From contig NZ_SRLB01000007.1 of the NCBI RefSeq assembly GCF_004745635.1, forward strand, positions 186,001 to 250,000: 64,000 bases of DNA, written 5' to 3'. The DNA comes from Methylobacterium nonmethylotrophicum. Lineage in GTDB: Bacteria; Pseudomonadota; Alphaproteobacteria; Rhizobiales; Beijerinckiaceae. Below are positions 1 through 11,035 of this stretch, piece by piece. Position 1 is the first letter of the stretch. The number at the start of each line of letters is the position of its first letter. The notes under the pieces are model-generated. The model worked only from the letters and a program-made list of their open reading frames with translations. It did not search any database and had not been told where the DNA came from. The translations under genes and the position numbers were made by a program.

Positions 1-1
1 G

Positions 2-1711
<1,710 letters not shown>

Positions 1712-1778
1712 CCCGGCAGGGATCGGGGATTTCGACCCCTCGATCCCGGCCCTCGTCCCGTGTATGACGCCTGGCGAG

Positions 1779-1817
1779 ACGCGCATCCCGGCGGGCCCTC
1801 CCCGCCGGGATGCGCGT
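1779..1817 (+). terminator. Perfect 17-bp hairpin after clpA
   Basis: Arms 1779-1795 and 1801-1817 are exact reverse complements around the loop CCCTC, followed by TTG. It lies about 70 bp after the clpA stop and is a likely transcription terminator, although the U-tract is short. Confidence 0.75.
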
Positions 1818-1925
1818 TTGAAGCCGTGGCCCTGCCGAATTGGAGACGGGGCGGGTTCGAGGATGATCCGCAGGTCGGGACAACACCTTCCTCGCCTGCG
1901 CCAGGAGACGCGAGAGACGATCCCG

Positions 1926-2198
1926 ATGAGCGGTGATCTCAACGAGGGCCCCCTCGCCCCGGCCACGACGGTGAGCCCGCCCTCCCCCAAGGCGACCCGG
2001 CGCGAGAGGCGGCGGCAGCGCCGCCGCCGCCGCAAGATCGGCGAGGAGATCCTGGGCTGGATCCTGGTGCCGCTGATCCTGTTCGCCGGCTACTGGGCGA
2101 TCAATGCGGGCTTCGCCGCCCTGGGCACGACCCCGGGCGCGGTGTTCGACCAGCTCAAGCAGGTGAAGAGCGCGCTCGAGAAGCGCGGGTCGATGTAG
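1926..2198 (+). CDS. Small single-pass membrane protein, unknown function
   Basis: A 90-residue protein of unknown role. The first 40 residues are polar with a dense Arg cluster (RRERRRQRRRRR), followed by one hydrophobic helix at about residues 44-63 (LGWILVPLILFAGYW) and a short helical tail. By the positive-inside rule the Arg-rich N terminus should stay in the cytoplasm. The start ATG at 1926 was chosen because the in-frame sequence upstream crosses the clpA hairpin; AGGAG at 1903-1907 is rather far away, so initiation may be weak or use a poorer site. It stands alone between the clpA terminator and a convergent SDR gene. No family is recognised. Confidence 0.7.
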   Translation: MSGDLNEGPLAPATTVSPPSPKATRRERRRQRRRRRKIGEEILGWILVPLILFAGYWAINAGFAALGTTPGAVFDQLKQVKSALEKRGSM

Positions 2199-2286
2199 GG
2201 GCACGGAGCCCGGCCCGGCCAGGCGCGAGCCGTGATCGGCGGGGCCGCCTCCGGCACGTGTCGCATGGCAGGGGAGGCCCCGCGCC

Positions 2287-3315
2287 TCACCCGGCGATGC
2301 GGGGATCCCGCCGTCCGCTGCGCCGCCCCGCCGCCAGCGCCGCCCCGCCGATCAGTCCCGCCGCCGCGATCATGCCGAGATGCAGCCACATCGGGTCGGC
2401 GGCGACCACGCCGTCCGTCGCCTGTGCGTCGAACCGGCCATGGGCACCGTGGTCGCGGTGCGAATCGAGCGGGTCGAACAGGTTGTCGGGACGGCCGCGA
2501 TCCGCGGGCTCGTCCGTCATCTCGCCCTCGTAGCCGTTGCGGGCGAGGTAGTGGTCGGTGAAGGCCGGCGCGCCCTGTGCGCCGAGGATCGCCAGCCAGG
2601 ACGGGGTGCCGATCCAGAGTTCCCGCGGCGCGTCGTGGGCGGCGCGCACGATCGCCTCGGCGATCGCGTCGGGCTGGAAGATCGGCGGGACCGGCCGCAG
2701 GCGGCGCGGCAGGCGCGAGCGGGCCCAGTCGAATTGCGGCGTGTTGACCGCCGGCAGCTGCACCATGGTGAGGCGGATGCCGCTGCGGTGGTGCAAAAGC
2801 TCCGTGCGCAGGCTGTCGACGAAGCCGCGCACCGCCGACTTGGCGCCGCAATAGGCCGCCTGCAGCGGGATCGACCGGTAGGCGAGCGCCGAGCCGACCT
2901 GCACGATCGTGCCGCGGTCGGCCTCCCGCATGTGGCGCAGGGCCGCGAGGGTGCCGTGGACCTGGCCCAGATAGGTCACGTCGGTGACGCGCCGGAACTC
3001 CTCCGGGGTCGTGTCCTGGACCTCGGCATAGACCGTCGCCATGGCGTTGTTGACCCACACGTCGAGGCCGCCGAACTCCTCCGCGACGGCATCCGCCGCC
3101 CGGTCGACCGCAAGCGGATCGGCGACGTCGGCCCGGTAGCCGAGCGCCCGACCGCCGACCGACCGCACCTCCTCGACCGCCGCCGCGATGCCGGCCCGGC
3201 CTCGCGCCAGGATGCCGACATTCCAGCCCCGGCGCCCGAAGGCGACCGCAACCGCGCGCCCGATTCCGGCGCTGCCGCCGGTCACCACGACGGTGGGGCG
3301 CGTCGTTCGGCTCAT
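2287..3315 (-). CDS. Short-chain dehydrogenase/reductase with C-terminal membrane anchor
   Basis: NAD(P)-dependent oxidoreductase of the classical SDR superfamily, 342 residues, substrate unknown. It shows the cofactor motif TGGSAGIGR near residue 12, the structural NNA motif near residue 88, and the catalytic Ser, Tyr and Lys (GSALAY, then YCGAK) at about residues 140-160. The catalytic domain ends near residue 250. It is followed by a polar, Asp/His-rich linker and a hydrophobic segment (about 308-327, LGMIAAAGLIGGAALAAG) ending in an Arg cluster, so the enzyme is probably anchored to the inner membrane facing the cytoplasm. That extension is longer than the usual SDR of about 250 residues. 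The gene diverges from the ABC operon at 3498. Confidence 0.9.
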   Translation of the reverse strand: MSRTTRPTVVVTGGSAGIGRAVAVAFGRRGWNVGILARGRAGIAAAVEEVRSVGGRALGYRADVADPLAVDRAADAVAEEFGGLDVWVNNAMATVYAEVQDTTPEEFRRVTDVTYLGQVHGTLAALRHMREADRGTIVQVGSALAYRSIPLQAAYCGAKSAVRGFVDSLRTELLHHRSGIRLTMVQLPAVNTPQFDWARSRLPRRLRPVPPIFQPDAIAEAIVRAAHDAPRELWIGTPSWLAILGAQGAPAFTDHYLARNGYEGEMTDEPADRGRPDNLFDPLDSHRDHGAHGRFDAQATDGVVAADPMWLHLGMIAAAGLIGGAALAAGRRSGRRDPRIAG

Positions 3316-3497
3316 GCGACCTCTCCTTTTTCACGATGCCAGACCCGACAACGCGCCCGCGGCCGTTCGGGTGCAGGCGGGGTGACGCGAAGGGAGGCTG
3401 CCGGATCCGCGGGCAGGCTGCCCGCTATTATGTCTATACACAAAGGCCCGCCGCCGGTACGACAGGCGTGAGGCTTGGCAGGGATCGGGAGGGAACG

Positions 3498-4439
3498 ATG
3501 AGGGCGGTTGCCGCAGGGTTGATGGTCGCACTCGCGCTGGCGGGATCCGCCGCCGCGCAGGAGACGAAGGTCACGGTCGGCCTGTCGGGCTGGACCGGCT
3601 TCGCCCCCCTGACGCTCGCCAAGGAGGCCGGCATCTTCAAGAAGAACGGCCTCGACGTCTCGCTGAAGAAGATCCCGCAGGCGAGCCGCCACCTCGCCAT
3701 CCGCTCCGGCGACGTGCAATGCGCCGCCACCACGGTCGAGACCTGGGTGGTGTGGAACGCCAACGGCGTGCCGACGAAGCAGATCTTCCAGCTCGACAAG
3801 TCCTACGGCGCCGACGGGCTGGCCGTGCGCAACGACGTCGCGTCGATCGCGGACCTGAAGGGCAAGACCGTGGCGGCCTCGGTGCCCGGCACCGCGCCGT
3901 ATTTCGGGCTCGCCTGGATCCTCAAGGCCAACGGCCTTTCGCTCAAGGACGTGAAGGTCGTCAACCTTGAGCCGGGACCTGCCGCACAGGCCTTCATCGC
4001 CGGCCAGAACGACGCCGCGATGACCTACGAGCCCTACCTGTCGTCGGTCCGCGCCGCGCCGCAATCTGGCAAGATCATCGCCACCACCCTCGACTACCCG
4101 ATGGTGATGGACACCTTCGGCTGCACGCCCGAGTTCCTCGACCAGAACCCGAAGGCCGCGAAGGCGCTCGCCGAGAGCTATTTCGAGGCGCTCGAGATGA
4201 TCGCCAAGGACCCGCAGAAGTCCTACGAGATCATGGGCGCCGACGTGAAGCAGACCGGCGAGGCCTTCGGCAACTCCGCAAAGTTCCTGCGCTGGCAGGA
4301 CCGCGCCGCCAACAAGGCGTTCTTCAGCGGCGAGATCCAGAAGTTCTCCGAGCAGGCGGCCGACCTGCTGCTCGAGATCGGGGTGATCCGGCAGAAGCCC
4401 GACATCGCCGGGCTCTTTGACGCCCGCTTCGCGCAGTGA
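3498..4439 (+). CDS. ABC transporter periplasmic substrate-binding protein (SsuA/TauA/NMT1-like)
   Basis: Periplasmic receptor of an importer of the sulfonate/taurine/nitrate/pyrimidine-precursor class; the ligand cannot be told from sequence. 313 residues. A signal peptide covers about residues 1-21 (cleavage after AAAQ). The family hallmark near the N terminus, an aromatic-rich first strand followed by 'EAGIFKKNGLDV', is present, as is the second-lobe region 'QNDAAMTYEPYLSS'. The start ATG at 3498 was preferred over upstream in-frame codons because it directly begins the signal peptide and follows a purine-rich GGGAGGGAA site. It is first gene of a tight three-gene operon; its stop overlaps the permease start by 4 bp. 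Confidence 0.92.
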   Translation: MRAVAAGLMVALALAGSAAAQETKVTVGLSGWTGFAPLTLAKEAGIFKKNGLDVSLKKIPQASRHLAIRSGDVQCAATTVETWVVWNANGVPTKQIFQLDKSYGADGLAVRNDVASIADLKGKTVAASVPGTAPYFGLAWILKANGLSLKDVKVVNLEPGPAAQAFIAGQNDAAMTYEPYLSSVRAAPQSGKIIATTLDYPMVMDTFGCTPEFLDQNPKAAKALAESYFEALEMIAKDPQKSYEIMGADVKQTGEAFGNSAKFLRWQDRAANKAFFSGEIQKFSEQAADLLLEIGVIRQKPDIAGLFDARFAQ

Positions 4440-5218
4440 ACCGCTTGCGTCCACTGCAGCCGGTCGGCGGCCCGGCCAAGGCCGCCTTGGGCTTGAGCTT
4501 CTTCGTGCTGTTCGTGGCGGCCTGGGCCGCCGCGACCCTCGGGGGGCTGGTGCCCAGGACCTTCCTGGCCGATCCGGTGACGATGGTCCAGGACGGCTGG
4601 CTGCTGCTGACCCGGTTCGACTTCGCCTCCGATATCGGGATCACGGTGTGGCGCGTCGTCGGCGGCTTCCTGCTCGCGGCACTCGTGGCGGTGCCGCTCG
4701 GCGTGATGATGGGGGCCTACAAGCCGATCGAGGCGTTCTTCGAGCCCTTCGTGTCCTTCGCCCGCTACCTGCCGGCCTCGGCCTTCGTGCCGCTGCTGAT
4801 CCTGTGGGCCGGCATCGGCGAGACGCAGAAGCTTCTCGTGATCTTCATCGGCTCGGTGTTCCAGCTGATCCTGATGATCGCGGTCGCGGTCGGCAACGTC
4901 CGGCGCGACCTCGTCGAGGCGGCCTATACGCTGGGCGCGCGCGATTCCGGCATCATCCGCCGGGTGCTCATCCCGGCGACGGCCCCGGAGATCGCCGAGA
5001 TCCTGCGCCTCGTGCTTGGCTGGGCCTGGACCTACGTCATCGTCGCCGAGCTGATCGGCTCCTCGTCGGGCATCGGCCACATGATCATCGAGAGCCAGGC
5101 CCTGCTCGCCACCGGGCAGATCATCTTCGGCATCATCGTCATCGGGCTGATCGGCCTCGTCTCGGACTTCCTGTTCAAGGCGGGCAACCGGCTCCTGTTT
5201 CCCTGGAAGCTCGCCTGA
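4436..5218 (+). CDS. ABC transporter permease (SsuC/TauC-like)
   Basis: Inner-membrane permease of the same importer, 260 residues with about six transmembrane helices. The cytoplasmic EAA loop that docks the ATPase is clear (EAAYTLGARDSGIIRRVL, about residues 161-178). Translation starts at GTG 4436, overlapping the receptor stop as GTGA, which suggests translational coupling. Its own stop shares one base with the ATPase start. The BPD_transp_1 domain occupies most of the chain, with length typical of the family. Substrate class as for the receptor. Confidence 0.93.
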   Translation: MNRLRPLQPVGGPAKAALGLSFFVLFVAAWAAATLGGLVPRTFLADPVTMVQDGWLLLTRFDFASDIGITVWRVVGGFLLAALVAVPLGVMMGAYKPIEAFFEPFVSFARYLPASAFVPLLILWAGIGETQKLLVIFIGSVFQLILMIAVAVGNVRRDLVEAAYTLGARDSGIIRRVLIPATAPEIAEILRLVLGWAWTYVIVAELIGSSSGIGHMIIESQALLATGQIIFGIIVIGLIGLVSDFLFKAGNRLLFPWKLA

Positions 5219-6012
5219 TGCGGGACACGATCGAGGTGGCGGTCGAGGGGGTGGCCCGGACCTTCCCCGGAAACCGCGGCGCGAAGCCCGTCCAGGCCCT
5301 CAGCCCCACCGACCTCACGGTCGCCAAGAACGACTTCATCACCATCCTGGGGCCCTCCGGCTGCGGGAAGTCGACCCTGCTGCGCATCGTCGCCGGGCTC
5401 GACCGGCCGAGCGCCGGCCGCGTCCTCGTCGAGGGCCGCGAGGTGCGCGGGCCCGGCCCCGACCGGGGCATGGTGTTCCAGTCCTACACCCTCTTTCCGT
5501 GGCTCACGGTGGCGGAGAATATCGGCTTCGGCCTGCGCGAGCGCGGCGTGCCGGCGGCGGAGCGCCGCGAGATCGTCTCGGCCTATCTCGACAAGGTGGG
5601 CCTGCGCGGCTTCGAGGGGCATTACCCGAAGCAGCTCTCCGGCGGCATGCAGCAGCGCACCGCCATCGCCCGGGCGCTCGCCAACGACCCCGCCATCCTG
5701 CTCCTCGACGAGCCGTTCGGCGCGCTCGACAACCAGACCCGCGGGCTGATGCAGGAATTGCTGCTCGGCATCTGGGAGCGTGAGCGCAAGACCGTGATCT
5801 TCGTCACCCACGACATCGAGGAGGCGATCTTCATGGCCTCGCGGGTGATCGTGATGACGGCCCGGCCCGGACGGATCAAGGCCGACATGCCCGTCGATCT
5901 CGGCCATCCGCGCCACTACACGGTCAAGACGAGTCCCGAATTCTCGCGGCTGAAGGCGCAGCTCACCGAGGAGATCCGGGCCGAGGCGGTGCTGGCGGCG
6001 CGGGAGCATTGA
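5218..6012 (+). CDS. ABC transporter ATP-binding protein (SsuB/TauB-like)
   Basis: Energising ATPase of the importer, 264 residues, cytoplasmic face of the inner membrane. Walker A GPSGCGKST (about residues 44-52), Q-loop VFQSYTLFPW, signature LSGGMQQR, Walker B ILLLDEPFGALD and the switch histidine in VTHDIEEA are all intact. The FGALDNQTR variant after Walker B is typical of nitrate/sulfonate/taurine transporters. ATG overlaps the permease stop by one base. Last gene of the operon, followed immediately by a hairpin at 6013-6034. Confidence 0.95.
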   Translation: MRDTIEVAVEGVARTFPGNRGAKPVQALSPTDLTVAKNDFITILGPSGCGKSTLLRIVAGLDRPSAGRVLVEGREVRGPGPDRGMVFQSYTLFPWLTVAENIGFGLRERGVPAAERREIVSAYLDKVGLRGFEGHYPKQLSGGMQQRTAIARALANDPAILLLDEPFGALDNQTRGLMQELLLGIWERERKTVIFVTHDIEEAIFMASRVIVMTARPGRIKADMPVDLGHPRHYTVKTSPEFSRLKAQLTEEIRAEAVLAAREH

Positions 6013-6034
6013 GAAGCAATAAACGGATTGCTTC
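6013..6034 (+). terminator. Hairpin after the ABC operon
   Basis: Arms GAAGCAAT (6013-6020) and ATTGCTTC (6027-6034) around AAACGG, starting at the first base after the ATPase stop, followed by a pyrimidine-rich stretch. Plausible terminator, no long T-run. Confidence 0.5.
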
Positions 6035-6050
6035 ACCTCTTCCTATTCAC

Positions 6051-6171
6051 GCCCTCATCCTGAGGTGCCGCGTAGCGGCCTCGAAGGAGGGCTCCAGAAG
6101 CCTCCGCGATCTCTGGAGTCCTCCTTCGAGGCCAAGCGATCTTCGATCGCCCGGCACCTCAGGATGAGGGC
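6051..6171. repeat. Palindromic intergenic repeat (REP-like)
   Basis: A 121-bp imperfect palindrome. Outer arms GCCCTCATCCTGAGGTGCC (6051-6069) and its exact complement at 6153-6171 enclose a second nested pair (GCCTCGAAGGAGG at 6078-6090 and CCTCCTTCGAGGC at 6120-6132). Elements beginning CCTCATCCTGAGG are a familiar dispersed repeat of Rhizobiales genomes (knowledge, not checked here). No gene inside. Confidence 0.8.
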
Positions 6172-6291
6172 GCAGGTAGGATGAGGCAGGTGACGAATTC
6201 CCCCGCCTCGAATCCCCCGCCTCCGGTTCTATCTCCGTCCCTCACCGAACCCCGTCGCCCGCGTCCCGGCGCGACTGGTCAGGAGGACAGC

Positions 6292-7302
6292 ATGAAGGCC
6301 TTCGTCGTCCGCAGCCCCGGCGGCCTCGACCGTCTCGAGATCGCCGAGCGGCCCGATCCCGGCCCGCCCGGCCCCGGCGCGATCCGGGTCGCGATCCGGG
6401 CGACTTCGCTCAACTTCCACGACCTCTTGGTGGCGAGCGGGCGCTCGCCCGCCGCGGACGGCCGCATCCTGATGTCGGACGGGGCCGGCATCGTCGAGGC
6501 GGTGGGCGACGGCGTCACCGAGTTCGCCCCCGGCGACGCGGTCGTCTCCTGCTTCTTCCCGCACTGGGCCGATGGGTCGCCGCGGACGCCGGTCGGCAAC
6601 TTCGCGCAGGTGCCGGGCGACGGGGTCGACGGCTTCGCGCTCACCCATGCGGTGCGGCCGGTCGGCGCCTTCACGCACGCGCCAAGCGGCTGGAGCCATG
6701 CCGAATCGGCCACCATCACCACCGCCGGCCTCACCGCCTGGCGGGCCCTCGTCGGCGATGGCGGCCTGAAGGCCGGTGACACCGTGCTGGCCCTCGGCAC
6801 CGGCGGCGTCGCGATCGCGGCCCTGCAGATCGCCAAGCGGATGGGCGCCGTCGTGATCGTCACCTCCTCGTCCGACGCCAAGCTCGAGCGGGTGCGGGCG
6901 CTGGGCGCCGACCACACGATCAACTACCGCACCCATCCCGATTGGGGCCGGCAGGTGCGCGACTGGACCGGCGGCGGGGTCGACCACGTCGTCGAGGTCG
7001 GCGGACCCGGCACCCTGGCGCAGTCGATCGAGGCGGTGCGCGTCGGCGGCCACATCGCGCTCATCGGCGTGCTCACCGGGCGGGCCGGCGAGGTGCCGAC
7101 CTCGGCGCTGATGGCCAAGCAGGCCCGCCTCCAGGGCCTGATCGTCGGCAGCCGGCGCCAGCAGCAGGACTACGTCGCGGCGCTGAGCCGGTCCGGCATC
7201 CGCCCGGTGATCGACCGGACCTACGCCTTCGCCGAGCTGCCCGACGCCTTCCGCCACCAGGAGAGCGGGAGCCATTTCGGCAAGCTCTGCGTCGCCTGGT
7301 AG
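6292..7302 (+). CDS. Zinc-independent medium-chain dehydrogenase/quinone oxidoreductase-like protein
   Basis: NAD(P)H-dependent oxidoreductase of the MDR superfamily, 336 residues, substrate unknown. The N-terminal GroES-like half has 'SLNFHDLLVASGR' where zinc alcohol dehydrogenases carry the catalytic Cys/His, so it lacks the zinc ligands and resembles quinone oxidoreductases or enoyl reductases. The Rossmann nucleotide motif is GTGGVAIAALQIAK at about residues 168-181, and 'GADHTINYRTHPDWG' is typical of the subfamily. ATG 6292 was chosen over upstream in-frame ATG 6181, because AGGAGG lies at 6281-6286 and the upstream 37 residues are low-complexity proline-rich. It is followed 89 bp later by a flavoprotein reductase on the same strand, with which it may be co-transcribed. 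Confidence 0.92.
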   Translation: MKAFVVRSPGGLDRLEIAERPDPGPPGPGAIRVAIRATSLNFHDLLVASGRSPAADGRILMSDGAGIVEAVGDGVTEFAPGDAVVSCFFPHWADGSPRTPVGNFAQVPGDGVDGFALTHAVRPVGAFTHAPSGWSHAESATITTAGLTAWRALVGDGGLKAGDTVLALGTGGVAIAALQIAKRMGAVVIVTSSSDAKLERVRALGADHTINYRTHPDWGRQVRDWTGGGVDHVVEVGGPGTLAQSIEAVRVGGHIALIGVLTGRAGEVPTSALMAKQARLQGLIVGSRRQQQDYVAALSRSGIRPVIDRTYAFAELPDAFRHQESGSHFGKLCVAW

Positions 7303-7391
7303 CGATCCCGGCCCGCGGCGCGGAGCTTGCGCCGGGACGCGTTCGACGCGAAAGCTCGACGGCGGCGCGGCGTGGGGAGTATGCCCTGGCG

Positions 7392-8618
7392 ATGAACGGG
7401 ATCGTGGTGGTCGGCACCGGCCAGGCCGGCTTTCAGCTCGGGGCCTCCCTGCGGGAAAACGGCTATGCCGGGCCGGTGACCCTCGTCGGCGAGGAGCCGG
7501 GCCTGCCCTACGGCCGGCCGCCGCTGTCGAAGGCCTACATGCTGGGCAAGACCGATGCGGCCGGCCTCGCCCTGCGGCCGGAGGCGTATTTCGCCGAGCA
7601 CCGGCTGACTATGCGGGCCGGCGAGCGCGCGGCGGCGATCGACCGTGGAGCATCGATCCTCCGCCTCGCCTCCGGGGAGGTGCTGCCTTACGACCACCTC
7701 GTCCTGGCGACGGGCTCGCGCAACCGCCCGCTCCCGGTCCCGGGCGCCGATCTCCCGGGGGTGCACCAGCTGCGAACGCTCGCCGATGCCGACGCCCTCA
7801 AGGCGGCCCTCGCCGAGGCGAAGGCGGTCGCGGTGGTGGGCGCCGGCTTCATCGGGCTCGAATTCGCGGCGGTCTGCGCCCAGAAGGGGCTCGCCGTCAC
7901 GGTGATCGAGGGGCTCGAGCGTCCCCTCGCCCGCTCGGTCTCGAGCGGCATGGCGGCCTTGATCGAGGCCTCCCACGTCCGGGCCGGCGTGCGCTTCCTG
8001 TTTGGCAGCGCGGTCGCGGGCATCACGGGTTCCGACCGCGCCCGGGCCGTGGCGCTCGCGGACGGGCGCGAGATCCCGGCCGACCTCGTCCTCGTCGGGA
8101 TCGGCGTCATCCCGAACCATGAACTCGCGGCGGCGGCGGATCTGCGGATCGAGAACGGAATCGCGGTCGACGCGATGCTGGCGACCGACGATGCCAGGAT
8201 CTCGGCGATCGGCGACTGCGCCAGCTTCCCCTCCCCCCATGCCGGGGGCGCGCGGGTGCGGATCGAATCGGTGCAGAACGCCGTCGACGGCGCCCGCTGC
8301 GTCGCCGCCCGCCTCACCGGCCGGCCCGCCGCCTTCGAGGCGGTGCCGTGGTTCTGGAGCGACCAGGGCCCGCTGAAGCTCCAGATCGCCGGCCTGTGCC
8401 AGCCGCACGACCGGACGGTGCGCCGGGGCGATCCGGAATCCGGCGGCGTCTCGGTGTTCTGCTACCGGGGCGACCGCCTCGTCGGCGTCGAGTCGCTCAA
8501 CCGCCCGGCCGACCACATGGTGGCCCGCCGCCTGCTGCAGGCCGGCCGGGGCCCGACGCCCGAGGAGGCGGCGGATCCCGGCTTCGACCTCAAGGCCCTG
8601 GCGCTCGGCCGGGGCTGA
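7392..8618 (+). CDS. FAD-dependent ferredoxin/rubredoxin reductase
   Basis: NAD(P)H-dependent pyridine nucleotide-disulfide oxidoreductase of the ferredoxin/putidaredoxin/rubredoxin reductase type, 408 residues, passing electrons to a small iron-sulfur protein for an oxygenase or P450. FAD motif VVGTGQAG at residues 5-12, the family motif PYGRPPLSK near residue 39, the NAD motif VVGAGFIGLE near residue 145, and the second FAD motif AIGDCASF near residue 275. A C-terminal reductase domain follows (WFWSDQG onward). No redox disulfide CxxxxC is present, as expected for this subclass. No partner ferredoxin or oxygenase is adjacent, so the physiological partner is unknown. Convergent with the chemoreceptor gene, 13 bp apart. 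Confidence 0.93.
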   Translation: MNGIVVVGTGQAGFQLGASLRENGYAGPVTLVGEEPGLPYGRPPLSKAYMLGKTDAAGLALRPEAYFAEHRLTMRAGERAAAIDRGASILRLASGEVLPYDHLVLATGSRNRPLPVPGADLPGVHQLRTLADADALKAALAEAKAVAVVGAGFIGLEFAAVCAQKGLAVTVIEGLERPLARSVSSGMAALIEASHVRAGVRFLFGSAVAGITGSDRARAVALADGREIPADLVLVGIGVIPNHELAAAADLRIENGIAVDAMLATDDARISAIGDCASFPSPHAGGARVRIESVQNAVDGARCVAARLTGRPAAFEAVPWFWSDQGPLKLQIAGLCQPHDRTVRRGDPESGGVSVFCYRGDRLVGVESLNRPADHMVARRLLQAGRGPTPEEAADPGFDLKALALGRG

Positions 8619-8631
8619 CGAGGGGCGCGGC

Positions 8632-10317
8632 TCAGGCGGCCCGGATGGTCTCCAGGAAGTGCGCCACCTCGGTACTCAGGCGGTCGGACTGGCGCGACAG
8701 CCCGGAGGCCGCGCCGAGCACCTGGCTCGCCGCGCGGCCGGTCCCCTCCGCCGCCTCGGCGACGCTGCCGATATTGCCCGTGACCTCGCCGGTGCCGGTC
8801 GCGGCCTGGGAGACATTGCGGACGATCTCCTGGGTCGCCGCGCCCTGCTCCTCCACCGCCGCGGCGATCGAGGTCGCCACGCCCGAGATCTCGCGGATGC
8901 TGGTGGTGATCCCGTCGATGGCGTCGACCACCGAGCCGGTCGCGCTGCGCACCGCCCCGACCTGGCCGGCGATCTCGGCGGTGGCCCGCGCGGTCTGGTC
9001 GGCGAGGGCCTTCACCTCCGCGGCGACCACCGCGAAACCGCGCCCGGCCGCACCGGCGCGCGCAGCCTCGATCGTGGCGTTCAGGGCGAGCAGGTTGGTC
9101 TGCGCGGCGATCGACGAGATCATCGCCGTCACGTCGCCGATCCGCGCCGCCGCCTGGCTGAGCCCCATCACGACCTCGGTGGTGCGGCCGGCCTCCGCGA
9201 CCGCGGCCTCGGCGAGGCGGGCCGAGCCGTCGACCTGGCGGCCGATCTCCTCGACCGAGGTGCCGAGCTCCTCGGCCGCCGCCGCGACGGTGTGCACGTT
9301 CGCGGCGGCCTGCTCGGCGGCGGCGGCCACGGTCGTCGACTGGCTCGCCGTCTCGGAGGCGGTGACGCTCATCGTCCGGGCGGCGTCCTGGAGCAGGGAC
9401 GAGGCGGCCGCGATCTCGCCGGCGATGCCCCCCACCACCTTCTCGAACCCGTCGGCGAGGCCGATCAGGGTGCGGCGGCGCTCCTGCGACGCGGCGCTCG
9501 CGGCATCGTGGCCGCGGCTGGTCTCCTCCACCGCCTTGCGGGCCACCATGGCCTTGATCCCCTCGACCGCGCGGGCCACCGCGCCGATCTCGTCGCCGCG
9601 CTGCGCCTCCGCGAGCCGCGCCTCGACCTCGCCCTGCGCCATCCGGTCCATCGCCCCGACGAGGCGGCCGAGGGGCCGGGTGATGCCGAAGGCCGACAGG
9701 GCCATGGCGATCACGAAGCCGGCCGCGACGGCGCCGACGCCGAGCAGCAGGCTCGTGCTCCGCGCGGCGCGGGTGTCCTCGGCGAGGCGAGCGACGGTCG
9801 CGTCCGTGCCGGCGAGGAGGTCGGCCGACAGTGTCCCGCAGGTCTCGTAGGCCGCCCGGGTCAGCGGATCGACGGTCTGCCGGATGTGGTCGGCCGCGCG
9901 GGTCGCGTCGCGGGCCTCGATCATCCGCCGCGCCGCCACGCTCTCGGCCACCAGCCGCTCGACGTCGCCCGCCGCGGCGGCGATCCGGGGCCCGAAGGCC
10001 GGGGCCTGGGCCGGAAGGCTGGCCATGATCTGCTGGAGCTTCGGGTGAACCCCGTCGAACTCCGCCAGGAACCGCTGCCGCGCGGCGGCGTCCGGCGCCG
10101 TGGCCGCCCGGTCCAGGGCGTAGCTCATGGCAAGCACGTAGCGCGCCGCGCTCTGGGCGCCGGTGCCGGCGCGGCCCTCCCGCTCGATGAAGTGGTGGTA
10201 GCGCGCGCCGCTCTCGGTCATCTGCTGCGTCGCATACCAGAGCGCCCCGGCGGCCATCAGGCTGAGCAGCGTCGTGACCACGGCGATCTTCGCGCCGATG
10301 CGCAGTTGTAAGACCAT
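8632..10317 (-). CDS. Methyl-accepting chemotaxis protein
   Basis: Inner-membrane chemoreceptor, 561 residues. TM1 at about residues 8-28, a periplasmic helical sensor of about 160 residues (four-helix-bundle type), TM2 at about 188-208, a HAMP domain directly after ([20 protein letters not shown]), then the long cytoplasmic methyl-accepting coiled coil. The signalling tip is canonical ([20 protein letters not shown] followed by [18 protein letters not shown]) and is the CheA/CheW contact. No C-terminal NWETF-type tether for CheR/CheB is present. The ligand is unknown. ATG 10317 follows GAGGGGAAC closely. Monocistronic as far as can be seen. Confidence 0.96.
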   Translation of the reverse strand: MVLQLRIGAKIAVVTTLLSLMAAGALWYATQQMTESGARYHHFIEREGRAGTGAQSAARYVLAMSYALDRAATAPDAAARQRFLAEFDGVHPKLQQIMASLPAQAPAFGPRIAAAAGDVERLVAESVAARRMIEARDATRAADHIRQTVDPLTRAAYETCGTLSADLLAGTDATVARLAEDTRAARSTSLLLGVGAVAAGFVIAMALSAFGITRPLGRLVGAMDRMAQGEVEARLAEAQRGDEIGAVARAVEGIKAMVARKAVEETSRGHDAASAASQERRRTLIGLADGFEKVVGGIAGEIAAASSLLQDAARTMSVTASETASQSTTVAAAAEQAAANVHTVAAAAEELGTSVEEIGRQVDGSARLAEAAVAEAGRTTEVVMGLSQAAARIGDVTAMISSIAAQTNLLALNATIEAARAGAAGRGFAVVAAEVKALADQTARATAEIAGQVGAVRSATGSVVDAIDGITTSIREISGVATSIAAAVEEQGAATQEIVRNVSQAATGTGEVTGNIGSVAEAAEGTGRAASQVLGAASGLSRQSDRLSTEVAHFLETIRAA

Positions 10318-10484
10318 GTTCCCCTCGGGTCGTTCGTTATCTTCCCCAGGGAAAATGTCTGCTCTTAACTGTTAAAAATCACGCAATGAGGCGATCTGGT
10401 TGCGCGATATATTATTGCAACCCAGATGCACGGGTCGTGCAGGCGCGTGCCGGAGCGGCCACTTGCGCGACCGTCCCGCGCGTC

Positions 10485-10778
10485 TCAGCGGTCGTTCTCG
10501 GTGGTGAGCTCGCTCGGGTGGATGCCCTTGTCCGGCGCGTCGTCCGGGCGCAGTCGCGCGTCCGGATAGGCGCCGTCGGTCAGCTCCACCCCCGCGGCTA
10601 CGAGGGCGCCGCGGATCGCGGCCCGCTGCTCGGGCGAGGGCGGGTAGCGGCCCGCCTCGAACTGGCGGATGCTGCCCGCGTCGACGTTGGCACGCAGGGC
10701 CAGGTCGTCCTCCGACCATCCGAGCAGGTCGCGCGCCCGGCGCAGCTGCGCCGCCGTGATGTCGTCTTCGCCGCTCAC
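10485..10778 (-). CDS. XRE-like helix-turn-helix regulator
   Basis: Small DNA-binding protein, 97 residues. The Cro/CI-type HTH spans about residues 7-60 and begins ITAAQLRRARDLLGWSEDDL, with recognition helix region NVDAGSIRQFEAG. The tail (DAPDKGIHPSELTTENDR) is acidic and disordered. A GTG start at 10778 was chosen because GAGGAAGGGA lies just upstream and the HTH starts right after it; the frame stays open to 11012, but the added 78 residues look non-coding and would overrun the divergent promoter region. It diverges from the META-domain gene at 11036, which it may regulate (inference). Confidence 0.75.
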   Translation of the reverse strand: MSGEDDITAAQLRRARDLLGWSEDDLALRANVDAGSIRQFEAGRYPPSPEQRAAIRGALVAAGVELTDGAYPDARLRPDDAPDKGIHPSELTTENDR

Positions 10779-11035
10779 TGTCTCGCCCGTCCCTTCCTCG
10801 TCGATCCTCGAAACGCCGGGTGCGGTCGCCCGCGGCGCCTTGGCTAACGGCGAGGCCCGGCTTTCGTTGCCACACCGGCAAGCTTTCCCGAGTCGATCCG
10901 CATTACGGCCAAGCTTGCCGCAAAATTGCAACAGTCGCCCGCAAGGATCCGTCATCCCCGACCGCCAGGGTTGCCGGCGCAAGGGGGTCTCTCTAGAGTC
11001 CGCGACCAACACGACAGACTACGATGGGGAATGCG